Both the position numbers and the translations under genes were made by a program. The notes below the pieces were generated by a model. It had not been told where the DNA came from. It worked only from the letters and a program-made list of their open reading frames with translations, and did not search any database. A stretch of DNA of 64,000 nucleotides from DATARH01 sp036268425 (lineage in GTDB: Bacteria; Pseudomonadota; Alphaproteobacteria; ATCC43930; CGMCC-115725), in contig DATAUE010000006.1 in the NCBI GenBank assembly GCA_036268425.1, positions 28,472 to 92,471 of the forward strand, read 5' to 3'. Positions 33,928 through 42,051 of this stretch are shown here, piece by piece (position 1 is the stretch's first letter; each line of letters starts with the position of its first letter).

Positions 33928-34980
33928 ATGGGCGAAATTCTCGGCGTCGGCGTTACGCATTATCCCGGGTTGATCCAGCCGGATGCCCAAATGGCGGGGT
34001 TGCTCAACCGTACCCTCAACAGCGATCAGGTGCCGGAGGAGGCGAAAAACCCGGCGCGCTGGCCGGAGGCGATGCGCGCCGAATGGGCCGATCCGGTCAA
34101 GGCGGCCACCGAGCACCGCCGCCGCCTTACTGCCGGCTTTCGCAAAGCGCGCGAGGCGATCGATGCGTTCGCGCCGGATTTCGTGGTGATCTTCGGCGAT
34201 GACCAGTACGAGAATTTCCGCGAAGACGGCGTGCCGTCGTTCTGCGTGTTTCTGCAGGAGGAAATCCAGTCACATCCTTTTGCCCGCTACGCTGCCGGCG
34301 CCACCAATGTGTGGGGCGAGGGCAAGGAGACGGTGTTCAACACCAGGGGCCATCATACGGGGGCGTCGTACCTCGCGGCCAATTTGATCAAGCAGGATTA
34401 CGACGTCAGCTATGCCTATCGCATGCGCTATGAAAACGGCCTGCCGCACGCCTTTATCAATACGGTGCTGTATCTCGATTACGACCGTAAGGGGTTTTCC
34501 TACCCGGTCGTGCCGTTTCATGTGAATTGCTACGGTTCGTCGGTGATCGCCAAGCGCGGCTCGACGGCGCACTTGACCGGCGAGGCCGATCCGAACCTGA
34601 TCGATCCGCCGGGGCCGAACCCGCGGCGCTGTTTCGATATCGGCGGAGCCGTCGCGCGGGTGCTGGCCGACAGCCCGTGGCGCGTCGCGCTGATCGCCTC
34701 ATCGAGCTGGTCGCACGCGTTCCTGACGCCGAAAAACCACTATCTCTATCCCGACAATGCTGGCGACCGGGCGCGCTATGACGAACTCGTCTCGGGCAAG
34801 ATGGCGCGCTGGCGCGACCTCACGACGGCGCAGGTCGAGGATGCCGGACAGCAGGAATTTCTGAACTGGGTCACCCTCGGCGGCGCGATGCATGAACTCG
34901 CGCGCGAGCCGGTCATCGTCGATTACGTCGAGAGCTATATCTTTAACTCCGACAAGTGTTTCGCCCTGTTCCCGGCCTAG
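33928..34980 (+). CDS. extradiol ring-cleavage dioxygenase, LigB-like
   Basis: A 350-residue class III extradiol dioxygenase-like protein. It begins EILGVGVTHYPGLIQPD with the metal-ligand His of the family. It has DFVVIFGDDQYENF, then RGHHTGASYLAANLI (possible second ligand pair), VPFHVNCYGSSV, and IASSSWSHAFL near the active-site His. Such enzymes use Fe(II) and O2 to open catecholic rings. The ATG at 33928 is chosen because it begins the conserved fold. The neighbouring cupin and amidohydrolase genes suggest a small aromatic degradation set. Confidence 0.8.
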   Translation: MGEILGVGVTHYPGLIQPDAQMAGLLNRTLNSDQVPEEAKNPARWPEAMRAEWADPVKAATEHRRRLTAGFRKAREAIDAFAPDFVVIFGDDQYENFREDGVPSFCVFLQEEIQSHPFARYAAGATNVWGEGKETVFNTRGHHTGASYLAANLIKQDYDVSYAYRMRYENGLPHAFINTVLYLDYDRKGFSYPVVPFHVNCYGSSVIAKRGSTAHLTGEADPNLIDPPGPNPRRCFDIGGAVARVLADSPWRVALIASSSWSHAFLTPKNHYLYPDNAGDRARYDELVSGKMARWRDLTTAQVEDAGQQEFLNWVTLGGAMHELAREPVIVDYVESYIFNSDKCFALFPA

Positions 34981-34987
34981 AGAAGTC

Positions 34988-35024
34988 CTCTCGCTCTCCG
35001 CCCTTTCGCGGCGGAGAGCGAGAG
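34988..35024. terminator. hairpin between convergent genes
   Basis: A perfect 15-bp inverted repeat (34988-35002 and 35010-35024) with a 7-base loop lies just after the dioxygenase stop and before the convergent cupin gene. It has no clear U-tract, so a bidirectional terminator is likely but not certain. Confidence 0.55.
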
Positions 35025-35083
35025 CTAATCACCCAGCAATGAGGGAGCGTGCGGGCGTACCGCCGTTACTCGCTGGCGAAAAC

Positions 35084-35458
35084 TCAGCCCCAGGCGGCCT
35101 GCCCGCCGACCGCGGTGATCGTGATGTGGCCCATTGTCGTGGTGGCTTTGGCGCCGTGCCAATGCCGCTCGCCGGCCTTGATGTGCACGACATCGCCGAC
35201 ATTGATCTCCTTCTGCTCGTGCTCGGTCGCAACGAGACCGGAGCCTGAGGTCACAACCAGGATCTGGTCGCAGGTATGGGTGTGCCAGCCGGTGGTGCAG
35301 CCCTGGCTGAAATTCACCACGCTGCAATTGTAGTTGGGTGAATCACCCGCTTCGATGATGGTCTGGCGCGATCGGGAGACCGGCCCGGTCCATCCTTCGA
35401 CGCGATCGGCGCCATCGACCGGAAGATCGGGGATATTTTTGAGCGTGACGACTTTCAT
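35084..35458 (-). CDS. cupin-domain protein
   Basis: A 124-residue single cupin barrel. Motif 1 is in GWHTHTCDQILVVTSGSG with the His pair and Glu/Gln position, and motif 2 in VGDVVHIKAGERHWHGAK. The retained histidines suggest a metal site. It could be a small dioxygenase, isomerase or sensor of an aromatic compound. It is convergent with the dioxygenase gene and divergent from the amidohydrolase gene (244 bases between starts). Confidence 0.85.
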   Translation of the reverse strand: MKVVTLKNIPDLPVDGADRVEGWTGPVSRSRQTIIEAGDSPNYNCSVVNFSQGCTTGWHTHTCDQILVVTSGSGLVATEHEQKEINVGDVVHIKAGERHWHGAKATTTMGHITITAVGGQAAWG

Positions 35459-35702
35459 GTTGCCTCTCCTCGCGTTGACGGGATGGGTGTGAGCGTTCCG
35501 CCTCTTGTTGAAAACGCTTGTTCGATGAAAGCAGTCGCGGCGATGCCGGCTGGTGTCTTGGGCGCATTCCCTCCCGCAGCCGACCTTCGCGACGTTGGAT
35601 TGATTGCGAGCCTACGGTCGACCCGCCAGCGGCGTCAATCGCTGGCTCAACGGGCATGCTTGCCGATAGTATAGGTCAACACGCCGAAATCGGGAGGATG
35701 CA

Positions 35703-37199
35703 ATGAAGTTTCTGAGCGATGACCAGCTGAGCCAGTTACTGCCGGCGGAAACCTCGTCCTACCCGTCGCCGGTGCCGACCCAGATCGTGTCGAGCGACGA
35801 ATACCTGCCGGTGCCGCAAACGGCGCAGCAGCGTGAGGTCGAGGCGCGGCTCAAGGAAATGAGCGGCATGCTGGCAAAAAAGCAGGGATTGTCGCGCCGG
35901 CGTTTTTTCCAGACCGCGGCCGGCATGGCGGCGTCGTTTGTCGCCATGAACAAGGTGTTCGGACCGATTTTCGCGGCCAGCGAAGCCGAGGCGGCGACGC
36001 CCGAACTCGCCAACCAGCTCGCGGCGGCGCAGTCCGGCCAGTTCATCATCGACGGGCATACGCATTTCCTGCGCGACGACACGCGGCTGATGGGATTCGT
36101 CGCGATGCGCAACGCGGTCGGCAAGACCGGGTGGAACAAACAGCTTGCGGATGAAGGCGAACAGACCATCGCCAATCTGCAATACAATAATTACGTCAAG
36201 GAAGTGTATATGGACAGCGATACGAAGGTCGCATTGCTGTCGAATTCGCCGTCGGATATTCCGGAAGACTGGTTCATCCCGCAGGACCAAGTGTTCAAGA
36301 CCCGCGCCGCGGTCAACGAAAAAGCCGGCTCGCGCCGCATGCTGGCGCACTTCACGTTCACGCCGGGGCAGGACGGCTGGCTCGACAAGGTCGACGAGGC
36401 GGTCGAGCGCTACAAGCCGGATTCATGGAAGGGGTACACGGTCGGCGACAACACCCACAAGGAGTTGGCAGCCCATCCCTGGCACGCGGATGACGAAAAG
36501 CTGATGTACCCGTTCTACGAAAAGATCATGAAGACGGGTATCCGCAACGTCTGCATCCACAAGGGCCTGTTTGCCCCCGGCGTCGAGCAGAAATTCCCGC
36601 GGTTGCGGCCCTATGCCGATGTCAGCGATATCGGCAAGGCGGCGAAGGACTGGCCGGGCCTGAATTTCCTGGTCTACCACTCGGCCTATCGCTGGGTCGG
36701 CGGCAACCCGGCCGACGGCATGGCTGAATTCGACAAGACCGGCCGCAGCTCGTGGACCAGCGATCTTGCCGAGATCCCGGAAAAATACGGCGTCACCAAT
36801 GTCTACGGCGATCTCGGGCAGCTCTTCGCATGGACGGCGGTGGCGCAGCCGCGTCTCGCCGCGGCACTGATGGGGATGCTGGTCAAAGGCCTCGGCACCG
36901 ACCGCATCGTATGGGGCACCGACGCGGTGTGGACCGGCGCGCCGCAGTGGCAGATCGAAGGATTGCGGCGTCTCGAAATCCCCGAGGACATGCAGAAGGC
37001 GCACGGTTTCAAGCCGCTGGGTCCGGCCGACGGCGCTGTCAAGACCGCGATCTTCAGCGGCAACTCGGCTCGGCTTTATGGCATGGAGCAGCACGCCGAA
37101 CTGGTGCGGCACGACCGCTTTGCCGCGATCAAGACGGATTACGAGGCGAACGGGCCGGGGCGCAGCAATTTGCGCTATGGCTATGTGACGCGCGGTTGA
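35703..37199 (+). CDS. Tat-exported amidohydrolase family protein
   Basis: A 498-residue protein with an unusual N-terminus of about 65 residues before a Tat-like signal (SRRRFFQTAAGMAASFVAMN, then AASEAEAA). The amidohydrolase-2 (ACMSD-like) barrel follows: FIIDGHTHFLRDD with metal-binding HxH, NVCIHKGLFAPG, FLVYHSAYRW and RIVWGTDAVWTGAPQW with the late Asp. A decarboxylase or hydrolase acting on a ring-cleavage product is a reasonable guess given the linked dioxygenase. The twin Arg sits about 65 residues from the chosen ATG, so export is plausible but not assured. Confidence 0.83.
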   Translation: MKFLSDDQLSQLLPAETSSYPSPVPTQIVSSDEYLPVPQTAQQREVEARLKEMSGMLAKKQGLSRRRFFQTAAGMAASFVAMNKVFGPIFAASEAEAATPELANQLAAAQSGQFIIDGHTHFLRDDTRLMGFVAMRNAVGKTGWNKQLADEGEQTIANLQYNNYVKEVYMDSDTKVALLSNSPSDIPEDWFIPQDQVFKTRAAVNEKAGSRRMLAHFTFTPGQDGWLDKVDEAVERYKPDSWKGYTVGDNTHKELAAHPWHADDEKLMYPFYEKIMKTGIRNVCIHKGLFAPGVEQKFPRLRPYADVSDIGKAAKDWPGLNFLVYHSAYRWVGGNPADGMAEFDKTGRSSWTSDLAEIPEKYGVTNVYGDLGQLFAWTAVAQPRLAAALMGMLVKGLGTDRIVWGTDAVWTGAPQWQIEGLRRLEIPEDMQKAHGFKPLGPADGAVKTAIFSGNSARLYGMEQHAELVRHDRFAAIKTDYEANGPGRSNLRYGYVTRG

Positions 37200-37223
37200 G
37201 CCTTTACGGGCGGGAATTTCGAG

Positions 37224-37247
37224 GCCGCGGCGGTTCCGCGCCGCGGC
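37224..37247 (+). terminator. GC-rich hairpin after the amidohydrolase gene
   Basis: A perfect 9-bp GC-only inverted repeat (37224-37232 and 37239-37247) with a 6-base loop lies 24 bases after the amidohydrolase stop and upstream of purQ. No T-run follows, so termination is only a candidate role. Confidence 0.4.
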
Positions 37248-37307
37248 TTGAAAGCCCTGGCGCCGCAGCGTATGTCAGGCGCTTGCAGGGCTGCTAGTGG
37301 GTTGCCG

Positions 37308-37997
37308 ATGAAAGCCGCGATCGTCGTCTTCCCCGGATCGAACCGCGAGCAGGATGTCGCGATGGCGCTGAAACGCGCGAGCGGTCACGAGCCGCTGCGC
37401 GTATGGCACCAGGATTTCAGCCTGCCCGATACCGACCTGATCGTGCTGCCCGGCGGCTTTGCCTATGGCGACTATCTGCGTTGCGGCGCGATGGCGGCGC
37501 ATTCTCCGATCATGCGCGAGGTGAAGGCGCGGGCCGAGCGCGGCACGCCCGTGCTCGGCATCTGCAACGGGTTTCAGGTTCTGACCGAGGCCGGGTTGCT
37601 GCCCGGCGCGCTGCTGCCGAACCGTACCCTCAATTTCATCTGCCGTGACGTGCATCTGCGGGTCGAGAACAACCAGACGGTGTTCACCTGTGGCTATGCC
37701 GCCGGCCAGACGATCCGGGTGCCGACGGCGCACCACGACGGCAACTACACCGCCGACCCCGACACGCTCGACCGGCTGGAAGACCGCGGCCTCGTTGCCT
37801 TCCGCTATTGCAGCCCGGCGGGCGATCTCGACGATGCCGAGAACGTCAACGGCTCGGCCCGCGCCATCGCCGGTGTATTCAACGACACCCGTACCGTGCT
37901 TGGCCTGATGCCGCATCCGGAAAACGCCACCGATCCGCTGCTCGGCGATACTGATGGCCAGGCCTTTTTTGACGGTCTGGTCGGGGCATTGCAGTGA
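37308..37997 (+). CDS. purQ: phosphoribosylformylglycinamidine synthase subunit PurQ
   Basis: A 229-residue glutaminase subunit of FGAM synthase (fourth step of purine synthesis). It opens MKAAIVVFPGSNREQD. The nucleophile Cys is in PVLGICNGFQVLTEAG, and the His-Glu of the triad in LGLMPHPENATDP. It releases ammonia from glutamine for PurL. The ATG at 37308 is chosen over the upstream frame because it begins the conserved fold. purL follows after a long inverted repeat. purS, usually next to purQ, is not upstream here. Confidence 0.95.
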   Translation: MKAAIVVFPGSNREQDVAMALKRASGHEPLRVWHQDFSLPDTDLIVLPGGFAYGDYLRCGAMAAHSPIMREVKARAERGTPVLGICNGFQVLTEAGLLPGALLPNRTLNFICRDVHLRVENNQTVFTCGYAAGQTIRVPTAHHDGNYTADPDTLDRLEDRGLVAFRYCSPAGDLDDAENVNGSARAIAGVFNDTRTVLGLMPHPENATDPLLGDTDGQAFFDGLVGALQ

Positions 37998-38004
37998 TCG
38001 GTTT

Positions 38005-38090
38005 TGTCGTAGGGCGGGAAAGCGCAGCGCCTTCCGCCATGCCGGTGCCATGCGTTGGCGGAAGGCGCTGCGCTTTTCCGCCCTACGACA
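38005..38090. repeat. REP-like long inverted repeat between purQ and purL
   Basis: Two arms of 35 bases (38005-38039 and 38056-38090) are reverse complements with one mismatch, separated by 16 bases. The outer ends read TGTCGTAGGGCGGG and its complement. It fills the purQ-purL spacer. The arm resembles widespread bacterial intergenic repeats beginning GTAGGGCGG, and it shares the GTAGGGYGGG end with the repeat at 40977-41062. Confidence 0.85.
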
Positions 38091-38100
38091 GCAACGGCAT

Positions 38101-40296
38101 ATGAATACCGGCTCCAACGTCACCGCCATGCTGGCAGCCGAGATGGGGCTGACGGCGGACGAATTCAGCCGCGTTGAAGACATTCTCGGGCGTACCCCGA
38201 ACCTGACCGAGCTTGGCGTCTTCTCGGCGATGTGGAGCGAGCATTGCTCGTACAAATCGTCGAAAATCTGGCTGAAGACGCTCCCGACCGAAGGACCGCA
38301 TGTCATCTGCGGCCCCGGCGAGAATGCCGGAGTCATCGATATCGGCGATGGCGACGCGGTCATCTTCAAGATCGAAAGCCACAACCACCCGTCGTTTATC
38401 GAGCCGTACCAGGGTGCCGCGACCGGGGTCGGCGGCATTCTGCGCGACGTGTTCACAATGGGCGCGCGGCCGATCGCGATGCTGAACGCATTGCGTTTCG
38501 GCAGCCCGGACCACCCGAAAACCCGGCATCTGATATCGGGGGTCGTCGCCGGGATTGGCGGCTACGGCAATTGCGTCGGGGTGCCGACGGTCGGCGGCGA
38601 GTGCCAGTTTCACGCGGCCTATGACGGCAACATCCTGGTTAACGCGATGTGCGTCGGCATCGCGCGGGCCGACCGCATCTTTTATTCGGCGGCGTCCGGG
38701 CCGGGCAATCTGGTGATCTATGTCGGCGCCACGACCGGGCGCGACGGTATTCACGGCGCGACGATGGCGTCGGCCGAATTCAACGCGGACGCCGCCGAAA
38801 AGCGTCCGACGGTGCAGGTTGGCGACCCGTTCACCGAGAAATTGCTGATCGAGGCCTGTCTCGAACTGATGCAGGGCGACACGATCGTCGCAATCCAGGA
38901 TATGGGCGCGGCCGGGCTGACCTCGTCGGCGGTCGAGATGGCCGGCAAAGGCGGCCTTGGCCTCGAACTCGATCTCGACCGCGTGCCGATGCGCGAAGCG
39001 GGCATGAGCCCCTATGAGATCATGCTCAGCGAAAGCCAGGAGCGCATGCTGATGATCCTCGCGCCGGGCAGCGAGGCCGAAGCGCGCCGGGTGTTCGAGA
39101 AATGGGAATTGGATTTCGCCGCGATCGGCCATGTCACCGAGACCGGCCGCCTTGTCTTGCGCATGCATGGCGAGGTGGCGGCCGATATCCCGGTCGGGCC
39201 GCTGGTGACCGAGGCGCCGTTATATGAGCGCCCCTGGGTGCGTCGCGACCCGCAGCCTGACATCGATGCCGCGAGCCTGCCGGCGCGTGACCCGATCGAA
39301 TGCTTGAAGACGCTGATCGCATCGCCCGACATCGCCTCGAAGCGCTGGCTGTGGGAGCAATACGATTATCTCGTGCAGGGCAATACCGTGAAGCGGCCGG
39401 GCAGCGATGCGGCGGTGGTTCGGATCGGCGAGGGCAACAAGGCGCTGGCGCTGGCGACCGACTGCACCCCGCGTTATTGCCGCGCCGATCCGGTGCGCGG
39501 CGGCGCCCAGGCGGTCGCCGAAAGCTGGCGCAACCTGACCGCGACCGGCGCGCTGCCTTTGGCGCTGACCAACAACCTCAATTTCGGCAACCCGGAAAAG
39601 CCGGAAATCATGGGTGAACTGGTCGGTGCAGTCGAAGGCATGCGTGAGGCCTGCCTTGCGCTCGACTACCCCGTCGTCTCGGGAAACGTGTCGCTTTATA
39701 ATGAGACCAGCGGCAGCGCGGTCCTTCCGACCCCGGTGATCGGCGGTGTCGGGCTGATCGCCGATGTCCGCCGCACGGTCGATATCGCGCTGAAGGCGGA
39801 TGGTAACGTGCTGGTCCTGATCGGCGAAACAAGCGGCCATCTCGGCGCCTCGCTGTATCTTCGCGACATCGAGGGACGCGAGGCAGGGCCGCCACCGCCG
39901 GTCGATCTCGCCGCCGAGCGCCGCAATGGCGATTTCGTGCGCGCGATGATCGAGGCCGGGCGAGTCGCCGCGTGCCATGATATCGGCGATGGGGGGTTAC
40001 TGGTCGCGGTCGCCGAAATGGCTATGGCAGGCGGCAAGGGGGTCGCGCTCGATGCCTTGTCCGGCGCTGCGTACGGCACCGGTTTCTTATTTGGCGAGGA
40101 TCAGGGGCGCTACCTGATCGAGACCCCTTTCCCGGATGAACTGTTGGCGGATTCCAGAAATAAGGGTATATACGCTCAATCGATCGGTACGGTCGGTGGG
40201 GTTGCGTTGACACTCTTCGGTGCCGGTGCCATATCGATTGCGGAACTCAAAGCCGCCAACGAGGCTTGGTTGCCCGGCTATATGACGCAGGTGTAA
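38101..40296 (+). CDS. purL: phosphoribosylformylglycinamidine synthase subunit PurL
   Basis: A 731-residue small-type PurL, the ATP-dependent synthetase half of FGAM synthase. Typical segments are LGVFSAMWSEHCSYKSSK near the N-terminus, KIESHNHPSFIEPYQGAATG, QDMGAAGLTSSAVEMA, ATDCTPRYCRADPVRGGAQA and SGNVSLYNETSG. Small-type PurL works in a complex with PurQ and PurS. The ATG at 38101 is directly after the inverted repeat. bolA starts 3 bases after the stop. Confidence 0.96.
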   Translation: MNTGSNVTAMLAAEMGLTADEFSRVEDILGRTPNLTELGVFSAMWSEHCSYKSSKIWLKTLPTEGPHVICGPGENAGVIDIGDGDAVIFKIESHNHPSFIEPYQGAATGVGGILRDVFTMGARPIAMLNALRFGSPDHPKTRHLISGVVAGIGGYGNCVGVPTVGGECQFHAAYDGNILVNAMCVGIARADRIFYSAASGPGNLVIYVGATTGRDGIHGATMASAEFNADAAEKRPTVQVGDPFTEKLLIEACLELMQGDTIVAIQDMGAAGLTSSAVEMAGKGGLGLELDLDRVPMREAGMSPYEIMLSESQERMLMILAPGSEAEARRVFEKWELDFAAIGHVTETGRLVLRMHGEVAADIPVGPLVTEAPLYERPWVRRDPQPDIDAASLPARDPIECLKTLIASPDIASKRWLWEQYDYLVQGNTVKRPGSDAAVVRIGEGNKALALATDCTPRYCRADPVRGGAQAVAESWRNLTATGALPLALTNNLNFGNPEKPEIMGELVGAVEGMREACLALDYPVVSGNVSLYNETSGSAVLPTPVIGGVGLIADVRRTVDIALKADGNVLVLIGETSGHLGASLYLRDIEGREAGPPPPVDLAAERRNGDFVRAMIEAGRVAACHDIGDGGLLVAVAEMAMAGGKGVALDALSGAAYGTGFLFGEDQGRYLIETPFPDELLADSRNKGIYAQSIGTVGGVALTLFGAGAISIAELKAANEAWLPGYMTQV

Positions 40297-40299
40297 CGC

Positions 40300-40536
40300 A
40301 TGGCAATGGATGCGGCGACGATCGAGCGGCTGATAAAGGAAAGCCTGCCCGATGCGCGAGTCTCGATCGAGGATTTGCGCGGCGATGGCGACCATTACGC
40401 CGCGCATGTCGTGTCCGGCGCGTTCCGCGGCAAAAGCCGGGTGCAGCAGCATCAGCTTGTGTATCAGGCATTGCGCGGCCGCATGGGTAGCGAACTGCAT
40501 GCGCTGGCGCTCCAAACCACCGCACCCGAGGACTAG
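40300..40536 (+). CDS. bolA: BolA/IbaG family protein
   Basis: A 78-residue BolA-fold protein with the central HVVSGAFRGKSRVQQHQLVY helix-turn segment and the terminal ELHALALQT. The family's invariant His is in QQHQLVY. BolA proteins bind CGFS monothiol glutaredoxins and a shared 2Fe-2S cluster, and the next gene is such a glutaredoxin, so the pair probably acts together in iron-sulfur handling. The start follows the purL stop by 3 bases. Confidence 0.93.
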   Translation: MAMDAATIERLIKESLPDARVSIEDLRGDGDHYAAHVVSGAFRGKSRVQQHQLVYQALRGRMGSELHALALQTTAPED

Positions 40537-40617
40537 AACCGATTCTTTCTTTCTGAATGCCCTCCGGCTCACGCCTTTCCGGTCAACGCCGCGGCGCCAC
40601 TTGACGAGGACCGTATG

Positions 40618-40950
40618 ATGGACAGCACCACCCAGGACCGCATCCGCCAGCAGATTAACGAAGCCCCGGTCGTGCTTTACATGAAGGGCACGCCGGTTTT
40701 CCCGCAATGCGGGTTCTCTGCGGCGGTCGTGCAGATTCTCAGCCATATGGGCGTCAAGTTCAAAGGCATCGATGTACTGGCCGACTCGTCGGTACGTCAG
40801 GGCATCAAGGAATTTTCGAGCTGGCCGACCATCCCACAGCTTTATGTGCAGGGCGAGTTCATCGGCGGCTGCGACATCATCCGCGAAATGTTTGAGACCG
40901 GCGAATTGCGGCAGGTTCTTGAGGAAAAGGGCGTCGCCGTCCGCGTCTGA
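40618..40950 (+). CDS. grxD: monothiol glutaredoxin, Grx4 family
   Basis: A 110-residue monothiol glutaredoxin with the CGFS active site in KGTPVFPQCGFSAAVVQIL. The glutathione-binding WPTIPQLYVQGEFIGG and GCDIIREMFETGEL complete the fold. It carries and transfers 2Fe-2S clusters, usually with a BolA partner, encoded just upstream. The second of two adjacent ATG codons (40618) is preferred because it lies 7 bases from GAGGA; 40615 is the alternative. Confidence 0.95.
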   Translation: MDSTTQDRIRQQINEAPVVLYMKGTPVFPQCGFSAAVVQILSHMGVKFKGIDVLADSSVRQGIKEFSSWPTIPQLYVQGEFIGGCDIIREMFETGELRQVLEEKGVAVRV

Positions 40951-40976
40951 GCCCGCCTCGGCATCATTGCCGATGC

Positions 40977-41062
40977 CGTAGGGTGGGTAAGCGATAGCGT
41001 AACCCGCCACCTCGTGCCCGCGCCGAAAATGGTGGGTTACGCTATCGCTGACCCACCCTACG
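40977..41062. repeat. REP-like long inverted repeat between grxD and rpsF
   Basis: Two arms of 33 bases (40977-41009 and 41030-41062) are reverse complements with two mismatches around a 20-base spacer. The arm begins CGTAGGGTGGGTAAGCG, like many copies of a common intergenic repeat seen in proteobacteria. It would fold as a strong cruciform or RNA hairpin and could terminate grxD transcription. Confidence 0.85.
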
Positions 41063-41083
41063 TTGCTGAGAGCGGGGCGACGG

Positions 41084-41111
41084 TTGCGCCGCGCTTTTCT
41101 TTCGTTATAGT
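41084..41111 (+). promoter_or_regulatory. candidate promoter of the rpsF operon
   Basis: TTGCGC at 41084-41089 and TATAGT at 41106-41111 are separated by 16 bases. The -10 matches five of six consensus positions and the -35 is weak. This places a start about 105 bases upstream of rpsF, leaving room for the candidate leader hairpin. Confidence 0.45.
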
Positions 41112-41165
41112 GCGGCTCCCCTTGCCGGCTCCGGGCAATGCCTGGGCCGGCTCGACTCGTTCTGC

Positions 41166-41194
41166 GACCGCCGAAAGTGACGGCGCTCCGGGTC
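41166..41194 (+). promoter_or_regulatory. candidate S6:S18-binding leader hairpin
   Basis: In the rpsF leader, GACC pairs with GGTC and GCCG pairs with CGGC around a 7-base loop (AAAGTGA), with a one-sided 3' bulge GCTCCG. A hairpin with a CCG-containing bulge is the published shape of the S6:S18 autoregulatory motif. Its position just upstream of rpsF-rpsR fits. This was found by eye, without a covariance model. Confidence 0.5.
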
Positions 41195-41222
41195 ATCACC
41201 AGCCACAAGGGATCGATTGAGA

Positions 41223-41696
41223 ATGCCGCTTTATGAAAACGTCTTTATCGCGCGCCAGGATATTTCCGGCGCGCAGGCCGATGCGCTCGCCGACAGCTTT
41301 ACACAGCTGATTGTCGAGCAGGGCGGCGAAGTCAAAAAACGCGAATATTGGGGCCTGCGCAATCTGGCCTATCGCATGAACAAGAACCGCAAAGGCCATT
41401 ACGTCCTGTTCAACATCGACGGGCCGGCGGCTGCCATCGCCGAGCTTGAGCGCACGATGCGGATCAACGAAGACGTGCTGCGCTATATGACGATTCGGGT
41501 TGACGAGCACGAAGAGGGTCCGTCACCGGTCATGCTGAACCGCGGCAGCCGCGAAGACCGGCCGCGCCGCAGCGACCGTGACCGCTATGGCGAAGGTCGG
41601 GGTGAAAGCCGCGGTGAAGGTGGCGGCGAAGGCGCTGGCGCCGGTGCACCCAGCGCCCCGGCAGCCGCGCCTGCCGCCGAACGAGTGGAGGCATAA
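41223..41696 (+). CDS. rpsF: 30S ribosomal protein S6
   Basis: A 157-residue S6: MPLYENVFIARQDISGAQA at the N-terminus, then KKREYWGLRNLAYRMNKNRK, GHYVLFNIDGPAAA and DVLRYMTIRVDEHEEGPS. The body is followed by a long low-complexity tail (about 45 residues) rich in Arg, Asp, Gly and Glu and then Ala/Pro. It binds 16S rRNA as a pair with S18. The ATG at 41223 has AAGGGA upstream. The stop is immediately followed by the rpsR ATG. Confidence 0.96.
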   Translation: MPLYENVFIARQDISGAQADALADSFTQLIVEQGGEVKKREYWGLRNLAYRMNKNRKGHYVLFNIDGPAAAIAELERTMRINEDVLRYMTIRVDEHEEGPSPVMLNRGSREDRPRRSDRDRYGEGRGESRGEGGGEGAGAGAPSAPAAAPAAERVEA

Positions 41697-42017
41697 ATGG
41701 AAGGCCAGGCTGGATCGGGGCCGCGCGACGGTCGGGGTGGCGACGGTCGGGGTGGCGACGCCCGTGGTGGTGGCGGTGGGGGCGGAGCAGGGGCTCGCCG
41801 GCCGTTTTTTCGCCGCCGCAAATCGTGCCCATTTTCGGGGCCCAACGCGCCGAAGATCGACTACAAGGATGTGCGGCTGCTGCAGCGTTTTATTTCGGAG
41901 CGCGGCAAGATCGTGCCGAGCCGCATCACTGCGGTCTCGACGCAAAAGCAGCGCGAATTGGCACGGGCGATCAAGCGGTCGCGGTTTCTCGGCCTGATCC
42001 CCTACATGGTGAAATAG
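41697..42017 (+). CDS. rpsR: 30S ribosomal protein S18
   Basis: A 106-residue S18. The conserved body is RPFFRRRKSCPFSGPNAPKI followed by DVRLLQRFISERGKIVPSRI and ending RSRFLGLIPYMVK. A 33-residue Gly/Arg/Asp extension precedes it, so it is longer than the roughly 75-residue E. coli protein. The single Cys of KSCPF remains. The start codon abuts the rpsF stop, so the S6:S18 pair is translated together. Confidence 0.95.
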   Translation: MEGQAGSGPRDGRGGDGRGGDARGGGGGGGAGARRPFFRRRKSCPFSGPNAPKIDYKDVRLLQRFISERGKIVPSRITAVSTQKQRELARAIKRSRFLGLIPYMVK

Positions 42018-42051
42018 CCGAAACGCGCCACCGCAGCGACCGCAGGCAACG

